From NCBI GenBank assembly GCA_026400835.1, contig JAPLOA010000087.1:186001-250000 (forward strand): a DNA stretch of 64,000 nt. Reading direction: 5' to 3'. This DNA is from Planctomycetales bacterium (GTDB lineage Bacteria > Planctomycetota > Planctomycetia > Planctomycetales > Planctomycetaceae). Position numbers and translations under genes: made by a program. The notes beneath the pieces were generated by a model that saw nothing but the letters and a program-made list of their open reading frames with translations, ran no database searches and was not told the origin of the DNA. Numbering within the stretch: position 1 is the first letter of the stretch; each line of letters begins with the position of its first letter. Shown in pieces: positions 53,801 through 62,095 of this stretch.

Positions 53801-56800
53801 TAAATTTCGGCTCGGTCTCTGCCAATAGTTCGCTGCTTCTGCGATCAACGGATCAGATTCGATTTGCCGGAAGCAGTACAAATGCGGGGACGGCCACGAT
53901 CACATACGCAGCGTGGGATCAGTCAACCGGAACAGCCGGAGCCAGGGTTGATCTGGCAGTCACAGGTCGAGGCGGCACAACGGCGTGGAGCACGAATTCT
54001 GATAATGCCACGTTAACTCTGAACAGTGTTAATCCTGCTCCCACAGCGACGTCTGACAGCTACACACTGCCTGAAGATACGACACTCTCAACCGGAGTTC
54101 CCGGATGGTTCAACAACCAATGGACAACGCGTCAGAGACTGACGTTCAACAATGGGGTGGGCACAGAGCTGACCAATCAGGCAGTCCTTGTCACACTTGA
54201 CGCCGAGAGAATTGATTACTCAAAGACGTTGAACAACGGCCAGGATCTGAGATTCGTCGACGGTGATGGAACGTTACTGGACTATGAAATCGAGTCATGG
54301 GACGAATCAGGAACCTCGCGAGTCTGGGTACGAATTCCTCAGATCGACGCGGCATCGAACGCCGATTTTGTCTGGATGTACTATGGAAATTCCGGCGCTG
54401 CGAATGTTCAGAACTCCGGAGCTGTCTGGACCAATCAGGAAGCTGTTCTGCACATGAACGGCACCCCGGTTGACTCTTCCTCGAATGCCCTCACCGTCAC
54501 AACTTCGGGAGCGACAGCAATCAGTGGCATCAGTGCCTCGGCCAGTGATTTTGATGGCGTGGACGACAACATCAAGCTGGGGGCATCAACAGATCTGAAC
54601 AACATTTTCGCCAGCGGTGGGACAATTTCAGCCTGGATCAATCCGGATGGCTGGGGAGAAAATGGCTTCGGTCGAATTGCCGACAAGGCGGCCACGGTCT
54701 TAGCGAACGACGGAGGAGAAGCGGGCTGGGGTCTGCAGGTTACTTCAAACGGAGCGATTCTCTTCAATCATGGTTTCGGGACGACGCGAGGGCAATGGAG
54801 GACCAACAATGGAGTCATCACCCTGAGCGGTGACTGGTACCAGATTGCTCTGGTTTACAATGCGGGGACACCGACGACCGATCCACAGGTTTTCATTAAT
54901 GGCGTGCAGGTCGCAGTGACAGAGACTCTCACGCCATCGGGATCGATGCTCAACGATTCGTCCCTGCAACTCACGATCGGCAACCATGCGGCCGCCACAA
55001 CGAGGACGTTCGATGGCGCGATTGACGAATTCCGAGCTTCCCGAACATCGCTGACATCTGCGCAGGTCCTGGCGGACTACCGCTCCATGACGGGAACATT
55101 CACGACGATCGGTACGGCAGAAGCCGGTCCGACGGGAGTTCTGAGAAACGATAGTGATCCCGATGGCGACACTCTCTCTGTTGCTTCCTGGACGAATCCG
55201 ACTCGCAGTCAAGCCTTCACGATGAACAGCGATGGCACGTTCTCTTATACACCGCAGGCAAATTTTAATGGCACAGATTCGTTTACTTATCGCCTCACCG
55301 ACGGCACCAGCATCCTTGCCCCGGTGACGGTCACATTGAACGTACAATCTGTGAACGATGCACCTGCGGCAGTGAATATTTCCAGCAGTTCATTTGCGGG
55401 ATGCACGAACGCCGCGGTCGTCGGCAATGTCACCGTCACTGACCCCGATGCGGGAGATACTCACACGATTACGGTCAGCGATTCCCGCTTCGAAATCGTT
55501 TCCGGACAATTGAAACTCAAGTCAGGCCAGCAGATCAATCCGACTGCCGAACCAGCGGTAACCCTGGATCTTGTGGCGACTGACTCCAGCGGAGCCAGCA
55601 GACGTGTCACAACGACGCTGACCACAATTGATGTTAATACTTCGCCAGCTCTTTCCATCACCACGGTCACATCATCTGTGACGGAGAACTCCCTGATTGG
55701 TACCGCCGTTCACCTTGCATCGATTTCAATCAGCGATGACGGTATTGGCACAAACAACCTGACTCTGAGTGGTGCGAATGCGGGTCTGTTTGAGTTGATC
55801 GGACAGGAGCTCTTCCTGAGAGCCGGAGCAATTTTCGATCATGAAACATCCGCAACAGTCGACGTGATGATTGAAGTCGATGACCCGGCGTTTGCAGGTT
55901 TTCCGGATGATCGAAAAGTCTTTTCTTTCGCCATTCACAACGTGAATGAGAATCCGGTTACCTACGGCATCCTCAACGCCTCCATCGATGAAGACGCGGG
56001 ACTCCACTTCATCAGCACGGCATCCAGCTTCTTTGATCCGGATCGGGAGCCGCTGACCTTTGAAGTAACGACAGTCAGCCAGACGACAGGGCTGTTGAAC
56101 TCTGTCAGCATCAATACCAGCACCGGTGTTCTGTCAATGCGGTCGGAAGCAAACGCATTCGGAACCGCTGTGATCAGGGTCACAGCGACTGATGCAGCGG
56201 GCCTTTCTGTTGCTTCTCAGTTCACGTTCAGCGTAATCGCCGTCAATGATGCGCCAGTTGTAAGGAGTTATTCGGGCGAGACGTTTTCGGGGCAGCCGCT
56301 GACAATAACTGCTCCGGGACTCCTTGTCGGAGCCACTGATGTGGACAACGATCCGATTTCAGCAGTACTGATTGAGGGGCCCTCTAACGGCACTGTGACA
56401 TTGAGGCCGAATGGCCGCTTTGCGTACACTCCAGCGACGGGCTTCTTTGGAACAGACAGCTTTCAGTTTGCCGGCTTTGATGGTCAGGCCACTGGATCTA
56501 CCGTGACTGCCAGCATTTTCGTCCAGGCTCCATTTATCGGGAGCGGATCCTCAGGAACGTCGTCTTCAACCAGAAGTACGACGACGACGACGACGCCTGC
56601 GACGCCTGCGACCGCAACAACGACATCGACCACAGCCGCTACGTCAACCGCGTCGACGGCTTCCAGCTCCGGTGGCAACGCTAACATTACCACCGCACCA
56701 GCAGGCATTACGGCGACAAGAAACAACAACAGGAGTTCTGATGACGAAGACATTTTGTTGATCGTTGGAGCACTTCAAAACAGGAACTCCGACGAAGACG

Positions 56801-57336
56801 AGATCGTAGGCGTAATGCCACAGGTGCAGATTCAGGAAAACGATGAGGGCGGGAAACTTGTCGGCGTTTCACTTGCGAGCTCATCGGGAACTAATCGAGA
56901 AGGCTTTCGGCGATTCTCATTCGGCGAGCCGGGCCGTGGCAATCTCGCGGCTTCGTCAAAACTCTGGGACACTCAGACAGCGCTGACTGCGCAGGAGTTG
57001 CAACGTCAGGAGTTTTACCGCGAACTCGCAGCTCGCGCTGAAGAGCAAATTGACTCGTTTGAGAAGAAACTTAGTCGCAATGTCAGCATGGAAGGGCGAG
57101 TTGTCGGGTCTGTTGGAGTCGTCACAACCGGATTCTCTGTTGGCTATCTGATCTGGGCTGTTCGCGGAGGAATGTTGCTGTCGGGCGTCCTCTCACAGAT
57201 TCCCGCCTGGACGATGCTCGACCCTTTGATGGTGATTGATGGCGAAGGCAAAGATGACGACAAAGAATCCCTGCAGACGATTATGGATCGCGAGCAAGCC
57301 CGTCTGAACAAAGCTTCACCGCCGCCAAAGACCTGA
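47866..57336 (+). CDS. Giant surface-type protein: LEPR-XLL, DUF4347, beta-helix, Ig-like, LamG and DUF2341 modules
   Basis: 3156 residues. There is no ordinary signal peptide; instead an LEPR-XLL-type motif (RLEERILMSASP, about 42-53) follows a basic start. Then: DUF4347 (about 138-300), a right-handed beta-helix with LREAILAAN and a choice-of-anchor-Q end at GAYEFD (about 340-677), repeats with YIVVWSSNSQDGSGWGVYAR (about 705-1063), Ig/cadherin-like domains interrupted by LamG-like modules (about 1145-1355, 1605-1842 and 2188-2405) and a DUF2341 module (about 2081-2188), and further cadherin-like domains to about 2890. A Thr/Ser-rich linker follows, and a membrane segment (VGVVTTGFSVGYLIWAV, about 3081-3100) lies near the C-terminus. 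Probably a surface adhesin or matrix protein; ligand unknown. Confidence 0.9.
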   Translation: MVFRRRKLTDRVQTVVDEVLHLLQQETQSGFQHQAVSVLQAARLEERILMSASPMALVAEGAVQAVEASVALMESGVDFSAETEVDFELPGHEKVASDSVTSDGITDEGYNAVSADAEGQLEPNSEAGDPGSDETSGPELIVIDYRVQDADTLLESLLRDGRDVRLLRLDADSDGLSQITNKLEQIGDVSAIHLLTHGRDGEILLGSTHLNSTTLAQHAPELLAWQHSLTANADLLIYGCDVAESIEGQDFLDSLSAFTGADIAASTDSTGSLAESGDWILEYTAGRIEHPGIFSATVMDHWQYSLPAGGTITVTTTNDVVDGTVTSIAALIANRGSDGRISLREAILAANANDDVDEIMLTAGEYRIQITGKDDSGLKGDFDISEGVTIRGVGSGTTIINGGSIDRVFDLRGSASATVIGVTITGGNTTEDGGGLRVSRNAALTLSQAAVSGNSTTRKAGGLFNDGTTTLTDVSILGNNSGSDGGGINNSGALNLTNVTIAGNTANRGGGLDHDGAGSTLEMTSVTVSGNTATTQGGGIYAGREASLLNVTIANNEAGTAGGGIFVHSSASSFTIRNTLLSGNKLTDGTSANVSGTVSSLGNNLDSDGTAALDQSSDLSGVDPQLQPLSNNGGSTQTNALSLNSVAIDAGSTTAAPTVDQRGFARDQAADIGAYEFDQAFLTISQFNANTTTSADQVTSAETRGSQNSIARDNSGNYIVVWSSNSQDGSGWGVYARRFNANGQPLTGEFRINSVTSDNQRWASVAADSKGNFVITWTSTNQDGTGQSVYARRYSAAGVALSGEFVVNTTTTGIQKNSAISMNSAGQFIIAWQGEGPGDSSGVFFRRYAANGTAIDTTDKRANASSTGTQINPGVAIDGTGNIVVLWQDSAKLYFQRILTSESDINSMSGTWSTARVQIDSMVSTSDVPALAMDAAGNFTVAFREQTNLPGIWVKGFNANGTTKYASFQAASGSATSPSLAMAADGQFVLSWQNTGDGDGTGIYARKYLANGSANGAAFQVNQDTTGNQTQSSLTMIDPDNFVVVWSGASATDTSGISVRQYGTGIPQTVLAQNDYVTTATNTSISIEALNNDSRSADGVAIILDVSDPANGTAAVSTDGTISYTPNTAYAGDDSLTYLISDGEDGTSHYWSLGGNAVDSVGSAHGVLNGTTTVAGSFGTALQFNETSDYIRIPDFAYTPSFTVSFDFRIDDNTGSVRQYLYSHGTWSEANSLQVLLGESGSGGDANLLKTFLNDTNDVHSTTVLNTNIASLIGDGQWHTYTVVVDKAMGTKVYIDGTLRVSAATRGGDAFNPTGDLHLGVRSDMNSARYYGGQLDSVRIINRALSVPEVGALNTGNSPSDGSTQSTATVYVTVRNAAPVVAINGPYQTSVGLPVTFTGAGTSDLDNDTLTYEWDLDYDGVSFQADATGMTVTKSWDELQADGSLIGTNSIALKVTDSRGAETLAISTLQVSPNAAPTALSLSNYVVPGVQPGAVVGTLTTTDSTTGDSHTYTVTDNRFEVVSGQLKLKAGQSVNRDTETSVSMSITTTDLAGNQLIRPFVLTVGHGSIVARNNSGTTNENTPLIVSAPGVLGNDDVPSGVITSGALLDFNAAQDTNGDTIWQNSTAASGFGLSLGSGVTRNAVTPSNHYGILSSFDFNGAATSGAYSSLPVASLPGNPTDGGGTLELWFRPDELTKKYILIDSGTARPGTGLSLRLNGTQLEYVVYSGTAEVVVTSDISAQLAAGDFVQFAGTVSLNAGVASIEMFVNGVSVGTDTASGFTSWSDVTENFALGNIDGSASVFSVPGADPFAGEMAVFRFYDTALSSTQTLNNFNAVAGAQAGITVTSTDTTTDSTRGTVTAEANGSVTYNPFTQFESLTAGATATDSFRYTVSDGNGNTDTARVTVTITGVNDAPVLATAAKSLGSIVANTTSSAATAGSLLGATVADVDTGALSGIAVTGTTGAGIWQYSTDGTTWVNFGSVSANSSLLLRSTDQIRFAGSSTNAGTATITYAAWDQSTGTAGARVDLAVTGRGGTTAWSTNSDNATLTLNSVNPAPTATSDSYTLPEDTTLSTGVPGWFNNQWTTRQRLTFNNGVGTELTNQAVLVTLDAERIDYSKTLNNGQDLRFVDGDGTLLDYEIESWDESGTSRVWVRIPQIDAASNADFVWMYYGNSGAANVQNSGAVWTNQEAVLHMNGTPVDSSSNALTVTTSGATAISGISASASDFDGVDDNIKLGASTDLNNIFASGGTISAWINPDGWGENGFGRIADKAATVLANDGGEAGWGLQVTSNGAILFNHGFGTTRGQWRTNNGVITLSGDWYQIALVYNAGTPTTDPQVFINGVQVAVTETLTPSGSMLNDSSLQLTIGNHAAATTRTFDGAIDEFRASRTSLTSAQVLADYRSMTGTFTTIGTAEAGPTGVLRNDSDPDGDTLSVASWTNPTRSQAFTMNSDGTFSYTPQANFNGTDSFTYRLTDGTSILAPVTVTLNVQSVNDAPAAVNISSSSFAGCTNAAVVGNVTVTDPDAGDTHTITVSDSRFEIVSGQLKLKSGQQINPTAEPAVTLDLVATDSSGASRRVTTTLTTIDVNTSPALSITTVTSSVTENSLIGTAVHLASISISDDGIGTNNLTLSGANAGLFELIGQELFLRAGAIFDHETSATVDVMIEVDDPAFAGFPDDRKVFSFAIHNVNENPVTYGILNASIDEDAGLHFISTASSFFDPDREPLTFEVTTVSQTTGLLNSVSINTSTGVLSMRSEANAFGTAVIRVTATDAAGLSVASQFTFSVIAVNDAPVVRSYSGETFSGQPLTITAPGLLVGATDVDNDPISAVLIEGPSNGTVTLRPNGRFAYTPATGFFGTDSFQFAGFDGQATGSTVTASIFVQAPFIGSGSSGTSSSTRSTTTTTTPATPATATTTSTTAATSTASTASSSGGNANITTAPAGITATRNNNRSSDDEDILLIVGALQNRNSDEDEIVGVMPQVQIQENDEGGKLVGVSLASSSGTNREGFRRFSFGEPGRGNLAASSKLWDTQTALTAQELQRQEFYRELAARAEEQIDSFEKKLSRNVSMEGRVVGSVGVVTTGFSVGYLIWAVRGGMLLSGVLSQIPAWTMLDPLMVIDGEGKDDDKESLQTIMDREQARLNKASPPPKT

Positions 57337-57426
57337 GATCTGCAGAGCAATTGCAATGTGATGAATTGTCTGGCTGATGATGGCTCCTGAGAACGACAAT
57401 ACTTTCCGGTACCAGAAGTTCTGAAA

Positions 57427-60051
57427 ATGAAAAACCTGACTGCTGCCTCAAGAATTACAATCGGCCTCGTGTGTTCGATGGTCGGGATCCTGATCACAGC
57501 CAACTTTCTGGGCCTGCTTCCCGACCAGAAAGTCGTGATCACTCAGGGACGTGCGCAGTTGACGGAGTCGCTGGCATTCAGCACCTCTTTACTGCTGTCC
57601 AACGATGACCGAACGGGGATCGAGCAGATTCTTAGCAATGTGGCGACTCGACAAAAACAGGTCCGCAGCCTTGGCGTTCGCCGCGCTGACGGTGTTTTGG
57701 TCGTGACAGTCGGCGAACACGACGCATTGTGGCCCGCGACGATGGGTGACAATTCCAACGCCAGTTTTATGCAGGTGCCTTTGTCTCACACACCAGAGGG
57801 CATTTGGGGCAAACTGGAAGTCAGCTTCCTGCCACTCGACTCCGGCCGTTGGTACGCGTTCCTCGAGAATGCTCAGTTGCAGCTGCTGCTTTTTGTCGCG
57901 GTCTCGGGATTCTTTTCATTCCGTTTGTTTCTGAGATTTGTACTGAAGAATCTGGATCCATCACGAGCAGTCCCTCGACGTGTTCGAGAAGCTCTGGACA
58001 TCCTGAACGAAGGACTCATGATCGTCAGTCTGGATGATCGAATTCTGCTGGCCAACAATGCCCTGGCCAGGACTGCAAGTTGTTCAGCTGACTCGCTCGC
58101 TGGTCGCAAAGCAGGCGAGATGAGTTTGAAACGGACCGACAGTTCAACAACCATGCCGTGGACGGAATGCGGTCTTGCCGAGCGGCCCGTTTCAGGAGTC
58201 ACGATGGACTTTGTCGACCCGTCCGGCGAAAAACAAATTTTCAAAGTCAATTGTTCCCCGCTGTTTGGTAATGAAGGCAAAATCCGCGGCGTCATGGTTT
58301 CTCTGGATGATGTGACTCAGCTGGAGAAGAATAAAGTTGATCTGAAGGTCGCTAAAGACGAGGCTGACGCGGCGAATAAAGCCAAAGGCGACTTTTTGGC
58401 CAACATGAGCCATGAGATACGAAACCCGATGAACGCAATCGTCGGCTTTACAGACATTCTCCGGCGTGGTCTCGAAGAATCGGAAGCTACGCGAACAACC
58501 TATCTCGACACGATTCATGCCAGCGGTACTCACCTGGTGGAGCTGATTAACGACATTCTTGACTTTTCCAAGATTGAAGCCGGAAAGCTGGAACTCGAAA
58601 TCCGCGAATGTAGTCCGTATCAGTTGATGAATGAAGTCGTCAACGTGTTGCGTATGAAGGCCGAACAACAGTCATTGAGCCTTTCGATCAACCTGCGTGG
58701 TGCCATCCCGGAAACAATTCAGGCTGACCCAACGCGCCTGCGTCAGATCCTGATGAATCTGGTGGGCAATGCGATTAAGTTCACGGCAGAAGGCGGTGTC
58801 CGGATTGTGGCCAGTATGGAAGATAAAAATGGCCAGCCCTTTCTGCGGTTTGAAGTCACCGACACCGGTATCGGCATGACCCCGGAACAGATAGGTCGAC
58901 TGTTTCAGGAATTCATGCAGGCGGACTCATCGGTCACTCGTCGCTTCGGCGGAACAGGGCTGGGGCTTGCCATCAGTAAACGGCTCACCGAAGCAATGGG
59001 CGGGCAGATTGCGGTCCGAAGCGAGCCGGGGGTGGGAAGCACATTCTACTTTTCCATCGCGACCGGCGATCTGTCCGGCGTTCCGATGCTGGATACTGAC
59101 ACCGCCTCGGAGAAATTCCGTTCGGCAGCTCGCAGCAAACAGCATGGTCTCAGAGTCTACTTCAAGACTGCGAGAGTCCTGATCACGGACGACACACCTG
59201 CCAACCGTCAACTGGCAGGACTCGTTCTGCGGAAAGCCGGATTGACTGTCGACGAGGCAGAGAACGGTGCCATTGCGGTCGAAAAAGCCAGCCGCGGCAA
59301 TTATGACCTGCTGTTGATGGACATGCAGATGCCTGTGATGGACGGTTTCACAGCCACACGGACCCTACGTGACCAGGGTTTAAAAACGCCAATTCTGGCA
59401 TTCACGGCCAACGTCATGGAACAGGATCGCCAGCATTGTGTCGCTGCGGGCTGCTCCGGATTCCTGACGAAACCGATCAACATCGATTTGCTGTTGAGCA
59501 CGATCGCGGAATACCTCGAAACAACCGATGCGCCGCCTGAACTTCCCGCACCGATCGAGCATCCTGCTTCGAGCAACCGCATGACAATGGTCGACGCAAC
59601 TCCGTCTGCTTCAACATCCATCACTGGAGATTCGCTGGATGAGATTCTCGATCAGTTGCCAGGAGTCGCCGGGATCCCGGGTCTCGATCGAAACCAGCCC
59701 CTCGATTCAGACTCAGGAAGAGAGTTTCGCAATACGGTCCGAAGACCAATTCACTCCACTCTGCCACTGGACATTCCGGAGTTCCGCGAGATCGTCGATT
59801 CGTTCGTTGGTTGTATTGATGACACAATGCTGAGTCTGCGGGCGGCTCAGGTCAGAATGGATTATCAGGAAGTCCGCGAAATCGCTCATCGCCTGAAAGG
59901 CACGGGAGGAACAGTGGGCTTCGCTGCCTTTACAGAACCATCGCACAAGCTTCAGCTCGCAGCCGAAGAAAGTGATGACGCCACTGTTGATGCAATGCTT
60001 CTGGAACTGGAAGAAATCAGTTCGCGAATCGAATTGCCGGCGGAGGTTTGA
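57427..60051 (+). CDS. Hybrid sensor histidine kinase with receiver and Hpt domains
   Basis: 874 residues. Two membrane helices (about 10-30 and 147-170) enclose an extracytoplasmic sensor of about 115 residues. A PAS domain (about 190-300) follows, then HisKA with the phospho-acceptor His in NMSHEIRNPMNAIVGF (about 327), HATPase with NLVGNAIKF, DTGIGM and GGTGLGLAISK, a receiver domain (acidic pair LITDD, phospho-acceptor Asp in LLLMDMQMPVMDG about 632, Lys in FLTKP), and a C-terminal Hpt with His in HRLKGTGGTVGF (about 820). All phosphorelay residues are present. It starts 90 bases after the giant-protein gene in the same direction, so it may sense the surface or control that locus; inference. 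Confidence 0.93.
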   Translation: MKNLTAASRITIGLVCSMVGILITANFLGLLPDQKVVITQGRAQLTESLAFSTSLLLSNDDRTGIEQILSNVATRQKQVRSLGVRRADGVLVVTVGEHDALWPATMGDNSNASFMQVPLSHTPEGIWGKLEVSFLPLDSGRWYAFLENAQLQLLLFVAVSGFFSFRLFLRFVLKNLDPSRAVPRRVREALDILNEGLMIVSLDDRILLANNALARTASCSADSLAGRKAGEMSLKRTDSSTTMPWTECGLAERPVSGVTMDFVDPSGEKQIFKVNCSPLFGNEGKIRGVMVSLDDVTQLEKNKVDLKVAKDEADAANKAKGDFLANMSHEIRNPMNAIVGFTDILRRGLEESEATRTTYLDTIHASGTHLVELINDILDFSKIEAGKLELEIRECSPYQLMNEVVNVLRMKAEQQSLSLSINLRGAIPETIQADPTRLRQILMNLVGNAIKFTAEGGVRIVASMEDKNGQPFLRFEVTDTGIGMTPEQIGRLFQEFMQADSSVTRRFGGTGLGLAISKRLTEAMGGQIAVRSEPGVGSTFYFSIATGDLSGVPMLDTDTASEKFRSAARSKQHGLRVYFKTARVLITDDTPANRQLAGLVLRKAGLTVDEAENGAIAVEKASRGNYDLLLMDMQMPVMDGFTATRTLRDQGLKTPILAFTANVMEQDRQHCVAAGCSGFLTKPINIDLLLSTIAEYLETTDAPPELPAPIEHPASSNRMTMVDATPSASTSITGDSLDEILDQLPGVAGIPGLDRNQPLDSDSGREFRNTVRRPIHSTLPLDIPEFREIVDSFVGCIDDTMLSLRAAQVRMDYQEVREIAHRLKGTGGTVGFAAFTEPSHKLQLAAEESDDATVDAMLLELEEISSRIELPAEV

Positions 60052-60239
60052 AGCGAGGTTCCAGCCGCTATGGCTCGCATCATCTTTCATGATCAAGTCA
60101 GCACAAGTCTGCTCAAGTCTGCTAAATCTTTTGCAGTGGAGAGGGCATTTGTAGCGTCGCGGGCAGGCGATCAGCTTTCTATAAGACGGGACCTCAGCAG
60201 ATCCCGAGCGACTCGCCACCAAAACTACGTTCCGAGCGC

Positions 60240-60276
60240 AAAAAAACTCCGGTCCTGATTTGGCACCGGAGTTTTT
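60240..60276. terminator. Bidirectional rho-independent terminator below fdxA
   Basis: A 10-base perfect stem AAACTCCGGT / ACCGGAGTTT (60244-60253 and 60265-60274) with an 11-base loop. Seven T follow on the minus strand (60240-60246) and a T-run on the plus strand. It ends the ferredoxin transcript and may also stop plus-strand readthrough from the histidine kinase gene. Confidence 0.9.
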
Positions 60277-60301
60277 CTGTTATGCGAAAACGAGCCTGCA
60301 A

Positions 60302-60607
60302 TTATCGCTTTGGAGCAGTGCAAGAGCCGTGCGTGTCGGCCATAGATGTCTTCTGCTCTGTAATCCCCGGGCACTGAGAAGCCATCTCGGCATTCAATTC
60401 CTTGTAAGCTGACCACTCAGCCGGCAGATTATCCTCGTGGAAAATCGCAGCGACTGGGCATTCCGGCACGCAAGCTTCGCAGTCGATGCATTCATCCGGA
60501 TGAATGAACAGAATGGCTTCACCTTCGTAAAAGCACTCTACTGGACATACGACCACGCAGTCAGTGTATTTGCAATTGAAGCATGGTTCGGCGACGACAT
60601 GGGTCAT
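60302..60607 (-). CDS. fdxA: 7Fe ferredoxin, FdxA-type
   Basis: About 101 residues. Begins [20 protein letters not shown] and contains two cluster motifs: [14 protein letters not shown] followed by VECFYEG (3Fe-4S type spacing) and [12 protein letters not shown] (4Fe-4S). The segment [13 protein letters not shown] is characteristic of Azotobacter-type FdxA. It would carry electrons in the cytoplasm; partners unknown. The ATG at 60607 is chosen because AAAGGAT lies just upstream and the conserved N-terminus follows. The tail ends GSCTAPKR. Confidence 0.92.
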   Translation of the reverse strand: MTHVVAEPCFNCKYTDCVVVCPVECFYEGEAILFIHPDECIDCEACVPECPVAAIFHEDNLPAEWSAYKELNAEMASQCPGITEQKTSMADTHGSCTAPKR

Positions 60608-61273
60608 TGAATATCCTTTCCCACCAGAAGATCTGGTCACTTACAAATGACAACGCCCAACATGAGGCGAATTGATGCACACGTACAGAAATCAAACATG
60701 AAGATCAGTCATGGCCAGTTTCGGCCAGTTCTTTAGCTGAGTTTTATGACATCCTTTTCGGCAATTTCCAGACTTGTTAGACAGGCAATCCGACAGAGTT
60801 CAAATTGAGACGGAGTCTCTAATCGAAGTCCGGCGGAAAACGGTCTTCCGTCCCTCTGATGCCCTCCGGAAGTCTCCTCAGGTTCCCCAATCGGAATGCT
60901 TATCAAAGATTGTTCTCTATGGAGCGAATCCAGTATTGTCGGTGTTCAAGGGGAGTGGCACAATCTTCGCAGATGAAAATCATCGGCAGAGAAATCGGGC
61001 ATGGTGGCGGTTCCGATCAAAGAGAATCCGTTGGACGGAGTTCATCCCCCGGCGACAATGCATCGTTATTGACCCTTATCCTTAATGAATCACAGTTTGT
61101 GCTTGGTGTGACATTCTTCAAATCCTCGGCGGCTTTTCTCACGTGACCTCCAAACACACGTTTCTGTGATGTTTCCCGGCTCCACGAGTCTTCTACGTGA
61201 CTACATGGCTTCTGATCTCCGGCTTCGTGCGATTTTTCGGCGAGGCTGCGACCACACGAATTGAGCTTTTGCC
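60608..61273. other. Intergenic region between fdxA and the sigma factor gene
   Basis: About 660 bases with several overlapping short frames on both strands, none of which resembles a protein. The promoters of fdxA (minus) and of the sigma-factor gene (plus) must lie here; no consensus stands out. No repeat was found. Confidence 0.4.
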
Positions 61274-61849
61274 GTGCCACTGACAGACATTGATCGAAAA
61301 CTTCTGAATGACCTCCTGGCGGGCCAGAGTGGTGCGTGGAGACACTTTGTCGACCGCTTTACGGGCCTGATCATTCAGGTTATCAACCATACCGCTCAGG
61401 CTCACAGCCTGAAATTGAATGCCGACGACATCGAAGATCTCTGCGCAGAGACATTTGCCGAACTGCTGTTGCGTGACATGGCCGCCCTGAGATCGTTTCG
61501 GGGACGCAGTTCGCTGGCGACCTATCTGTCGGTGATTACTCGCAGAGCCGTCGTGCGTAAGCTGACTCAGCACCGTTATTTGCAGGCGATGGGACATGTT
61601 AATGCGCATCAGGCGGCTGTCGACTATGCCTCCAACGACGCTCCGCCGGGCCGTCAGCTTGAACAGAGAGATCACGTGGAAAGTTTGTTTTCTCGACTTC
61701 CACAAGAAGCGGCAGAGGTCCTGAAGTGGATTTATCTTGACGGCCTCAGCTATCGACAAGTGGCGAAAAAACTTGGAAAACCCCTGAACTCCCTCGGTCC
61801 CTTGCTGACACGCATTCGCGCTGCCGCGGGTCCCTCTACTGCGGATTAA
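61274..61849 (+). CDS. ECF-like RNA polymerase sigma factor
   Basis: 191 residues with GTG as start. The sigma-2 region reads DIEDLCAETFAELLLRDMAALRSFRGRSSLATYLSVITRR, and sigma-4 reads LPQEAAEVLKWIYLDGLSYRQVAKKLGKPLNSL, with the helix-turn-helix at the C-terminus. No sigma-3 region is present, as usual in ECF sigma factors. No anti-sigma gene is adjacent, though the regulon may include the DUF1559 operon 246 bases downstream; that is a guess. Confidence 0.82.
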   Translation: MPLTDIDRKLLNDLLAGQSGAWRHFVDRFTGLIIQVINHTAQAHSLKLNADDIEDLCAETFAELLLRDMAALRSFRGRSSLATYLSVITRRAVVRKLTQHRYLQAMGHVNAHQAAVDYASNDAPPGRQLEQRDHVESLFSRLPQEAAEVLKWIYLDGLSYRQVAKKLGKPLNSLGPLLTRIRAAAGPSTAD

Positions 61850-62095
61850 CTGCAAAGCCGGGCCACGGTCTGTCCGGATCAATCGGACTGACTGCATTTT
61901 GTGGAAAATCGGCGTTCTCTGGAGTCTACTCTGCCGTTAATCTGTTGAAGCGATTTGCCGCGAACGCGTTTTTCTGGTCGGAAACAGTTCGTCTTCGCAG
62001 GACCGATAAGCAGGCTCATGCACTGACATTGATTCAGTGTCAAGGGAGTGCCAGCTTGTCGAAGCCACTTCAACTGCCTCTCAAGGTCGACCAGA

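Noticed and set aside
56577-56680. ACG/GAC-type microsatellite
   Set aside because: It encodes the Thr/Ser-rich linker of the giant protein; codon repetition explains it, so it is not a separate repeat element.
60774-61146. Two overlapping plus-strand frames in the fdxA-sigma gap
   Set aside because: Both are rich in Arg and Ser with no motif; they overlap each other and a minus-strand frame. Treated as non-coding.
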